A DNA stretch of 10,900 nt from Clostridia bacterium. Its GTDB lineage: Bacteria; Bacillota; Clostridia; Oscillospirales; Acutalibacteraceae. Below, in pieces: positions 6,461-10,900 of this stretch (positions are counted from its first letter, which is position 1; each line of letters starts with the position of its first letter). Where the stretch lies: NCBI GenBank assembly GCA_900769535.1, contig CAAGHB010000098.1, positions 1 to 10,900 on the forward strand, in the 5' to 3' direction. The notes under the pieces are model-generated. The model saw nothing but the letters and a program-made list of their open reading frames with translations, was not told the origin of the DNA and made no database searches. The translations under genes and the position numbers were made by a program.

Positions 6461-8152
6461 ATGTCAAAGACGGTAAATAAATCAAAATCGGATATTAAAG
6501 AAATTGTAATGAATGCCGCTAATAAGGCGATTGATGACGGAATTTTTTCTGCTGATGCCGAGTTGCCGCAGTTTAATGTAGAAACTCCTGCTGACAGACA
6601 GCACGGAGACTATGCCGTTAATGCCGCAATGGCATGGGCAAAGGCGCTCAAAATGCCGCCGGTAAAGATTGCGTCAGCGCTTCACGAGAGATTTGACCTC
6701 ACCGATACCTATATTGACAAATGCGAAATTGCAGGTCCCGGCTTTTTGAATTTCTATCTTAACGATAAATATTATGCTGATATCCTCCTTAATATTGACG
6801 AGGAGGGGGACGACTATGGACGTTCCGATTACGGCCAGAAAAAGCGTGTTCTTATCGAATTTGTTTCGGCAAACCCGACGGGACCGATGCATATCGGAAA
6901 CGCTCGTGGAGGCGCAATAGGCGACTGCTTGGCGTCGGTAATGGACTTTGCAGGATACGAGGTTGCCCGTGAATTCTACGTTAATGACGCAGGAAACCAG
7001 ATTGAAAAGTTTAAGGTTTCGCTTGAAGCGCGTTATTTACAGATTTACGATTCTACCGTCGAAATTCCTGAGGATGCATATCTCGGCGAAGATATTGTCC
7101 AGCATGCAAAGAATTTTGCAGCAATTCACGGCGACAAGTACGTAAATGCTGATTCGGAGGAAAGAAAGCAGGCGCTTTGCGATTTTGCCCTTCCGCTTAA
7201 TATTCAGAAGCTCCACGACGACCTCAAAAAGTATAGAATCGAGTTTGATAAATGGTTCCTCGAAAGCACACTTCACAATAACGGAGCCATCAATACCATC
7301 GTAAATACACTTACCGAAAAGGGCCACACCTACGAGCAGGAGGGAGCCATTTGGTTCCGTTCGACTACATTTGGTGAGGATAAGGACAGAGTTCTTGTTC
7401 GTGCAAACGGTGTGCCGACATACGTTGTTCCCGATATTGCTTATCATTATAATAAGCTCGAGGAACGTAAATTTGATATTGCCATCGACGTTCTCGGTGC
7501 CGACCATCACGGCTACGTTCCGCGTATGAGAGCCGCCCTCGAAGCACTCGGCGTTGATTCGACACGATTTGACGTTATTATTATGCAGATGGTTCGTCTG
7601 GTTAAAAACGGCGAAACTTATAAGCTTTCAAAGCGCTCTGGAAAAGCAATTACACTCGAAACCCTGCTTGACGAAATCCCGATTGACGCAGCTAGATTCT
7701 TCTTTAACCTCCGCGAGCCGAACAGCCATCTCGAATTTGACCTCGATTTAGCTATTGAGCAGTCGTCAGAAAACCCGGTTTACTACGTTCAGTATGCCAA
7801 TGCGCGAATTTGCAGCATTATGAAGAACATCGGCGAGACCGAGAATATCGACGAAATGCTTAAAAACGTTGACCTTACTCTTCTTAAATCAAGCGAGGAA
7901 AGGAAACTTATCCGTCTGCTTTCCACCCTTGATGAAGAGATTATTTTGTCGGCCAAAAAGTATGACCCGTCAAAGATTACACGTTACTCATACGACGTTG
8001 CTACATTGTTCCACAAGTTCTATAATGCTTGTCACGTCCGTTGTGATGACCGCGAGCTTATGAAGGCGCGTTTGTTCCTCTGCAAATGCACAAAGCAGGT
8101 TATATGCAACGTTCTCAATATGCTCAAAATCACTACTCCCGAAACAATGTGA
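6461..8152 (+). CDS. argS: Arginyl-tRNA synthetase
   Basis: A 563-residue class I aminoacyl-tRNA synthetase that charges tRNA-Arg. In order: the N-terminal Add1/tRNA D-loop-binding domain (about 10-105, with HGDYAVNAAM at 48-57), the catalytic Rossmann domain starting with EFVSANPTGPMHIGNARGG (133-151; HIGN is the HIGH motif), the arginine-site block REFYVNDAGNQ (170-180), LGADHHGYVPRM (355-366), and KLSKRSG (388-394, the KMSKS equivalent), then the DALR anticodon-binding domain (about 440-563) ending in LNMLKITTPETM. Length fits bacterial ArgRS. The ATG follows AGAGAGG located in the end of the DUF1934 gene, with a rather long 12-nt spacing. There is no T-box or leader in the 7-bp gap, so expression probably depends on the murI promoter. 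Confidence 0.98.
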   Translation: MSKTVNKSKSDIKEIVMNAANKAIDDGIFSADAELPQFNVETPADRQHGDYAVNAAMAWAKALKMPPVKIASALHERFDLTDTYIDKCEIAGPGFLNFYLNDKYYADILLNIDEEGDDYGRSDYGQKKRVLIEFVSANPTGPMHIGNARGGAIGDCLASVMDFAGYEVAREFYVNDAGNQIEKFKVSLEARYLQIYDSTVEIPEDAYLGEDIVQHAKNFAAIHGDKYVNADSEERKQALCDFALPLNIQKLHDDLKKYRIEFDKWFLESTLHNNGAINTIVNTLTEKGHTYEQEGAIWFRSTTFGEDKDRVLVRANGVPTYVVPDIAYHYNKLEERKFDIAIDVLGADHHGYVPRMRAALEALGVDSTRFDVIIMQMVRLVKNGETYKLSKRSGKAITLETLLDEIPIDAARFFFNLREPNSHLEFDLDLAIEQSSENPVYYVQYANARICSIMKNIGETENIDEMLKNVDLTLLKSSEERKLIRLLSTLDEEIILSAKKYDPSKITRYSYDVATLFHKFYNACHVRCDDRELMKARLFLCKCTKQVICNVLNMLKITTPETM

Positions 8153-8156
8153 GGTG
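8151..8156 (+). promoter_or_regulatory. Shine-Dalgarno site that fixes the TTG start of ruvX
   Basis: GAGGTG overlaps the argS stop codon (TGA at 8150-8152) and has 6-nt spacing to TTG at 8163. The only alternative, AGG at 8158-8160 serving the ATG at 8172, is weaker and would remove the first strand of the RNase H-like fold. Confidence 0.6.
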
Positions 8157-8162
8157 TAGGTA

Positions 8163-8582
8163 TTGATAATTATGTCGGCTGATTTAGGATTAGCGCGAAC
8201 TGGAATAGCCGTTTGTGACAAGGGCGAGACCCTCGCTTTTCCTAAGGAGGTTATTTTTGAGAAAAATGAAGAACGCCTGGTTGATAAAATCATTAGTGTT
8301 GCAAAAGAAAATATGGTCGAGTTGATTGTAGTAGGACTGCCGAAAAACATGGACGGAAGTCAGGGCTACCGCTGTGATGAATGCCGCCATACTGCTCAAA
8401 TGATTGAGGAAAAGTCAGGAATAAAGGTGGATTTTTGGGATGAAAGATGCACAACGATTATTGCCGCGTCCAATCTTAATGATACCAACGTTCGAGGAAA
8501 AAAGAGAAAGCAGGTAATAGACAGCGCCGCTGCCACAATTATTTTGCAGGACTATCTCAATTTTAGAAAAAACAGCAAATAG
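8163..8582 (+). CDS. ruvX: RuvX/YqgF-type nuclease (pre-16S rRNA processing; putative Holliday junction resolvase)
   Basis: A 139-residue RNase H-like protein of the YqgF/RuvX (B. subtilis YrrK) family, implicated in maturation of the 5' end of 16S rRNA and also annotated as a Holliday junction resolvase. Landmarks: MSADLGLARTGIAVCD (4-19, catalytic D7), VVGLPKNMDGSQG (56-68), FWDERCTT (91-98, E94) and KKRKQVIDSAAATIILQDYL (113-132, D120). A TTG start at 8163 is preferred over ATG at 8172 because the three extra residues complete the first beta strand (compare MRILGLDLG in YrrK) and GAGGTG lies 6 nt before it. It follows argS by 10 bp and ends the operon before a hairpin terminator. The family is often linked to alaS in Firmicutes; linkage to argS is less usual as far as I recall. 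Confidence 0.93.
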   Translation: MIIMSADLGLARTGIAVCDKGETLAFPKEVIFEKNEERLVDKIISVAKENMVELIVVGLPKNMDGSQGYRCDECRHTAQMIEEKSGIKVDFWDERCTTIIAASNLNDTNVRGKKRKQVIDSAAATIILQDYLNFRKNSK

Positions 8583-8587
8583 AATAA

Positions 8588-8644
8588 ACCCGAAAAGAGT
8601 GTACGATTTTTTTGTAGTAGCAATCTTTTCGGGTGTTTTATTTT
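8588..8644. terminator. Bidirectional intrinsic terminator between ruvX and the DUF1836 gene
   Basis: Perfect 10-bp inverted repeat CCCGAAAAGA (8589-8598) and TCTTTTCGGG (8624-8633), extended by one A-T pair, with a 25-nt loop. On the plus strand it is followed by GTTTTATTTT, six bases after the ruvX stop at the left; on the minus strand it is followed by TTTATTCTATTT. It can therefore serve both convergent genes, with the plus tail the stronger. The loop is longer than usual for an intrinsic terminator. Confidence 0.78.
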
Positions 8645-8646
8645 GG

Positions 8647-9207
8647 TTAAATTATTTCTTCAATCAGTGCATCGACCTTTTTCTTTACCGTCGAGCTGAT
8701 ATAAGCCATGAGCATAACCGTAAGTCCTTTTTGCAGGCGTTCTTTTGCAGATGCTGATGGCATTTTATATTCGCCGAGTAATTTGAGAACGTATGCAGGG
8801 ACATTGTCAGGTGTGAAGTTAATTCTTCTGTCAATGTCGATAATTGCTGTGCATAGGATATGATAAAGGTCCTGCTCCTCAATAATATCATCGTTTGATT
8901 CAGCCGATTTGTTACAAACGAAATTCAGCAAATCATCGATTTTTTCTAACCGAATTGTATCGCGCAGAATGTTGATAATAAGAATGCGAGAAAATGACGC
9001 TTCCTCATATTTTTTACCGTTTGTTACCTTTATCCAGCCGCGTTTAACCCAATTTTGAACTGTTGAAGCGGGAAGCCCGGAAATGGACGTAACCTGAGAA
9101 AGACTGAGCCCTTTTGCAGCTGAAAAAAGCACGTCGATATTAGAAAACATCATGGAAGTTTCGTTATTTAAGGGTAAATTAGTCCCCGGTATATATTTTG
9201 CAGACAT
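8647..9207 (-). CDS. DUF1836 putative HTH regulator
   Basis: A 186-residue member of the DUF1836 family, widespread in Clostridia and Bacilli and uncharacterised. The N-terminal signature YIPGTNLPLNNETSMMFSNID (given as positions 5-25) is followed by a MerR-like winged-helix segment, LSLSQVTSISGLPASTVQNWVKRGWI (34-59), with a wing around NGKKYEEASFSRILIINILR (63-82), and a helical C-terminal region (84-186) likely for oligomerisation. Start: an upstream in-frame ATG at 9228 has no ribosome binding site, while ATG at 9207 has a strong GAGGAGAG 6-7 nt before it and begins exactly at the family's conserved N-terminus, so the shorter form is chosen. It converges on ruvX and diverges from the alpha/beta hydrolase gene. 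DNA binding is inferred from the HTH pattern; targets and signal are unknown. Confidence 0.88.
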   Translation of the reverse strand: MSAKYIPGTNLPLNNETSMMFSNIDVLFSAAKGLSLSQVTSISGLPASTVQNWVKRGWIKVTNGKKYEEASFSRILIINILRDTIRLEKIDDLLNFVCNKSAESNDDIIEEQDLYHILCTAIIDIDRRINFTPDNVPAYVLKLLGEYKMPSASAKERLQKGLTVMLMAYISSTVKKKVDALIEEII

Positions 9208-9212
9208 ATTAT

Positions 9213-9220
9213 CTCTCCTC
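9213..9220 (-). promoter_or_regulatory. Shine-Dalgarno site that fixes the DUF1836 start at 9207
   Basis: GAGGAGAG on the minus strand lies 5-7 nt before the ATG at 9205-9207, close to ideal. The alternative ATG at 9226-9228 is preceded only by AT-rich sequence. Confidence 0.75.
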
Positions 9221-9222
9221 AG

Positions 9223-9234
9223 GTTCATTTGAAC
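9223..9234. promoter_or_regulatory. Short inverted repeat in the DUF1836 leader
   Basis: GTTCA-TT-TGAAC, a 5-2-5 palindrome, lies between the predicted -10 and the Shine-Dalgarno of the DUF1836 gene. Position in the leader is compatible with an operator, but the repeat is short and could be chance. Confidence 0.25.
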
Positions 9235-9249
9235 TTATTTTAAATTATA

Positions 9250-9262
9250 GTGATTATATCAC
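9250..9262. promoter_or_regulatory. Palindrome over the DUF1836 promoter -10, candidate operator
   Basis: GTGAT-TAT-ATCAC is a perfect 5-3-5 inverted repeat that covers the predicted -10 element of the DUF1836 gene. It shares half-site sequence and the TAT centre with the palindrome at 5122-5136. A regulator bound here would block the minus-strand promoter; autoregulation by the DUF1836 protein is possible but not shown. Confidence 0.35.
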
Positions 9263-9281
9263 ACTGTTTTATGAATTGAAA
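9253..9281 (-). promoter_or_regulatory. Probable promoter of the DUF1836 gene
   Basis: Minus-strand -10 TATAAT (plus 9253-9258) preceded by TGA (extended -10), with a poor -35 TTTCAA (plus 9276-9281) at 17 bp. The extended -10 likely compensates. The leader would be about 40 nt to the ATG at 9207. Confidence 0.55.
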
Positions 9282-9323
9282 GTGCTTTTTTGAAATTTTT
9301 TCTATTTAACGCGCATTTTTCTC

Positions 9324-9352
9324 TTTAATTTTATATGTATATTTGTTATAAT
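9324..9352 (+). promoter_or_regulatory. Probable promoter of the hydrolase/MurF-like operon
   Basis: -10 TATAAT (9347-9352) with TGT in front (extended -10) and a weak -35 TTTAAT (9324-9329) at 17 bp. Transcription would start near 9359, about 26 nt before the hydrolase start. Confidence 0.55.
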
Positions 9353-9384
9353 ATATTGATTTTATATAAAGGAAGATGTTTTGA

Positions 9385-10146
9385 TTGCAACTAATTATTG
9401 ATGGTATCAACATAAATTATAATGACGTTGGCGAGGGAACTCCTGTTTTGATGCTTCACGGTTGGGGTTCTTCGTGCGATGCATATAATCTTATGACAAA
9501 GGCGTTTTGCGATAAATTCCGTATGATTTCGCTTGACTTTCCCGGCTTTGGAAAAAGTGATATGATTAGCGAGCCGTGGGACGTCGAAAGATATTGCAAG
9601 ATTACTCTCGAATTTATTGAACAGCTTGGTTTAAAGGACTATATTATCATCGGTCATTCCTTTGGCGGTAGAGTAATAATAAAGCTTTCGGGCACCGGTC
9701 GAATTAGTCCGAAAAAGATTGTTTTAGTCGACAGCGCCGGCGTTTTACCAAAGCGTTCGTTGAAATCAAAAATTAAGGTTGCATCATTCAAAACGGTAAA
9801 GTGGTTTTTACAATTACCCGTTATTCGCAACTATTCCGAGAACGCTCTTAATAAGGCGCGTGGTTATTTCGGCTCGGCTGATTATAACAGTGCACCGCCT
9901 GTGCTTCGTCAAACCTTGGTAAAGGTTGTAAACGAGGATTTGGTGCCTTATATGGACAAAATTTCAGCACCCACCTTGCTCATTTGGGGCGAAAACGATA
10001 CGGCAACACCGCTTCGCGATGCGCATATTATGGAGAGCAAAATCAAGGATTCGGGACTCTGTGTAATCAAAGGAGTCGGACATTTTTCGTTTGTTGAGCG
10101 ACCCTACGAGGTCCATGCGATACTAAACAGTTTCTTTGGGGGATAA
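9385..10146 (+). CDS. Alpha/beta-fold hydrolase
   Basis: A 253-residue alpha/beta hydrolase with a full catalytic triad: nucleophile S92 in the elbow GHSFGG (90-95), acid D205 in WGENDTATP (201-209) and H233 in GVGHFSF (230-236). The oxyanion-hole motif HGWGSS is at 25-30 and DFPGFGKSD at 51-59. A basic cap region lies at about 122-190 (KRSLKSKIKVASFKTVKW begins it). No signal peptide is seen, so it is probably cytoplasmic. The substrate is not predictable; the fold covers esterases, lipases, C-C hydrolases and others. The start is TTG at 9385 with AAGGA about 11 nt upstream; an in-frame ATG at 9376 meets TGA two codons later. It is the first gene of an operon with a MurF-like ligase 4 bp downstream, which hints at a cell-envelope role, an inference only. 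Confidence 0.9.
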   Translation: MQLIIDGININYNDVGEGTPVLMLHGWGSSCDAYNLMTKAFCDKFRMISLDFPGFGKSDMISEPWDVERYCKITLEFIEQLGLKDYIIIGHSFGGRVIIKLSGTGRISPKKIVLVDSAGVLPKRSLKSKIKVASFKTVKWFLQLPVIRNYSENALNKARGYFGSADYNSAPPVLRQTLVKVVNEDLVPYMDKISAPTLLIWGENDTATPLRDAHIMESKIKDSGLCVIKGVGHFSFVERPYEVHAILNSFFGG

Positions 10147-10150
10147 GTAG

Positions 10151-10900
10151 ATGCTTACACTTATTTCAATAATTATTGCGGCAGTTGCAGGTATGTTTGC
10201 GCTGACACGTCAGCTTCACATGCTCCAACAGAATTCGTATTTTAATTCACGTTATTTATCGTGGGCAAAGGAAAATTTCGGATTTAAATCTATTTTTTCG
10301 TTCTTTTTGTTTGTAATTTCATGTTCGTTTATTAGCATTGATTGGCTTGTTCTTTCGATGGTGTGTTTACTTGCGCTGATTAAGATTATGCACACCTTTT
10401 CATTTCAGAAAAAGGCAATCAAGCCACTCGTTTTTACCGCAAGGGTAAAGAGAATGTACGTTACGGCAGGTATTATTTTCGCGGCATTGTGCGTGTGTGC
10501 GTTCCTGTTTGAAAATGTTACGAGCTATTTGCTTATAGCTGTTCTTGCACTTTTCTATTTTCCGGGAATCGTTGCCGTTTCGGTTAATTTAATCAATGCG
10601 CCGATTGAGAATTTAGTTAAGTTGTGGTACATTGGCGACGCAAAGAAAAAGCTTCGTTCTCTTGACAAGATGAAAATTATTGGCATTACCGGCAGCTACG
10701 GAAAAACAAGCACAAAGCACATTTTAGCCCGAATTTTAAACGAAAAGTACAATGTCTGCTTTACACCCGGCAGCTTCAATACTCCGATGGGCGTAGTCAG
10801 AACAATCAGAGAATATATGAAGCCACAAACTGAAATTTTTGTTTGCGAAATGGGAGCAAAAAACGTCGGCGATATTGACGAAATTTGCCGAATTGTAAAG
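10151..10900 (+). CDS. MurF-like Mur ligase with N-terminal membrane region, 5' part
   Basis: The first 250 codons of a gene that continues past the right edge. Residues 1-20, about 47-80, 103-120 and 124-147 are hydrophobic and predict four or five membrane segments; a conserved-looking QLHMLQQNSYFNSRYLSW (21-38) lies after the first. The Mur-ligase ATPase domain begins at about 174: P-loop GITGSYGKTSTK (178-189, K185), FTPGSFNTPMGVVRTI (204-219) and CEMGAKNVGDI (232-242), the last two characteristic of MurF (UDP-MurNAc-tripeptide--D-Ala-D-Ala ligase). Standard MurF instead starts with a soluble UDP-substrate-binding domain, absent here. The ATG at 10151 is preceded by GGGGGA over the hydrolase stop codon. 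It may ligate a D-Ala-D-Ala-like dipeptide to a membrane-bound precursor or act on another substrate. Family is sure; true MurF function is not, and I therefore give no symbol. Confidence 0.85.
   Translation, partial: MLTLISIIIAAVAGMFALTRQLHMLQQNSYFNSRYLSWAKENFGFKSIFSFFLFVISCSFISIDWLVLSMVCLLALIKIMHTFSFQKKAIKPLVFTARVKRMYVTAGIIFAALCVCAFLFENVTSYLLIAVLALFYFPGIVAVSVNLINAPIENLVKLWYIGDAKKKLRSLDKMKIIGITGSYGKTSTKHILARILNEKYNVCFTPGSFNTPMGVVRTIREYMKPQTEIFVCEMGAKNVGDIDEICRIVK

Noticed and set aside
7037..7510. 157-codon minus-strand open frame inside argS
   Set aside because: It is antisense to conserved argS codons, has no recognisable domain or ribosome binding site, and long antisense frames are common opposite such codon use.
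9208..9228. Seven-residue longer start (ATG 9226-9228) of the DUF1836 gene
   Set aside because: No ribosome binding site precedes it, and a near-ideal GAGGAGAG site lies within the extension in front of the ATG at 9207, where the family's conserved start begins.
1..10900. CRISPR array, insertion sequence, tRNA or rRNA, prophage
   Set aside because: No regular repeats, transposase or integrase motifs, terminal inverted repeats, tRNA-like cloverleaf or rRNA sequence was seen; nearly all DNA is accounted for by conserved genes with uniform base composition.

Overview
The window (about 40% G+C, UGA read as stop, strong Shine-Dalgarno sites, AT-rich sigma-A-type promoters) looks like a low-G+C Gram-positive chromosome. 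The gene content (argS next to a DUF1934 gene, a DUF1836 regulator, a membrane-anchored MurF-like ligase, an YnbB-type PLP enzyme) suggests class Clostridia, perhaps an Oscillospirales/Ruminococcaceae-like gut bacterium. That placement is inferred from gene families, not from a marker-gene comparison.

Layout. (1) 1-4568, minus strand: a tight operon read right to left: murD, two tandem M42 aminopeptidases, a GNAT acetyltransferase, and the N-terminal 153 codons of an YnbB/methionine-gamma-lyase-family PLP enzyme that runs off the left edge. Gaps are 11 bp or less, with overlaps of 4 bp and 1 bp; one good promoter lies upstream of murD. (2) 4654-5055, minus strand: a small XRE-family regulator with its own promoter and intrinsic terminator. 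(3) 5220-8582, plus strand: murI, a DUF1934 (YwiB-like) gene, argS and ruvX, apparently one operon with a promoter in front of murI and a hairpin terminator after ruvX. (4) 8647-9207, minus strand: a DUF1836 putative HTH regulator converging on ruvX. (5) 9385-10900, plus strand: an alpha/beta hydrolase followed 4 bp later by a MurF-like Mur ligase with an N-terminal membrane region, cut by the right edge.

How it fits together. Three genes concern peptidoglycan precursors: MurI makes D-glutamate, MurD attaches it to UDP-MurNAc-L-Ala, and the MurF-like protein belongs to the family that adds D-Ala-D-Ala. murD and murI diverge around the XRE regulator gene, which is a reasonable but untested candidate to affect both. 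The rest is translation (argS), 16S rRNA maturation (ruvX), peptide turnover (M42 pair) and poorly characterised conserved genes. No rRNA, tRNA, CRISPR array, insertion sequence or prophage sign was seen, and no gap exceeds 300 bp. I found no clear novel multi-gene system. The most open points are the membrane-anchored MurF-like/hydrolase pair, the Cys-Gly-Thr active-site variant of MurI, and two related palindromes upstream of the two regulator genes.
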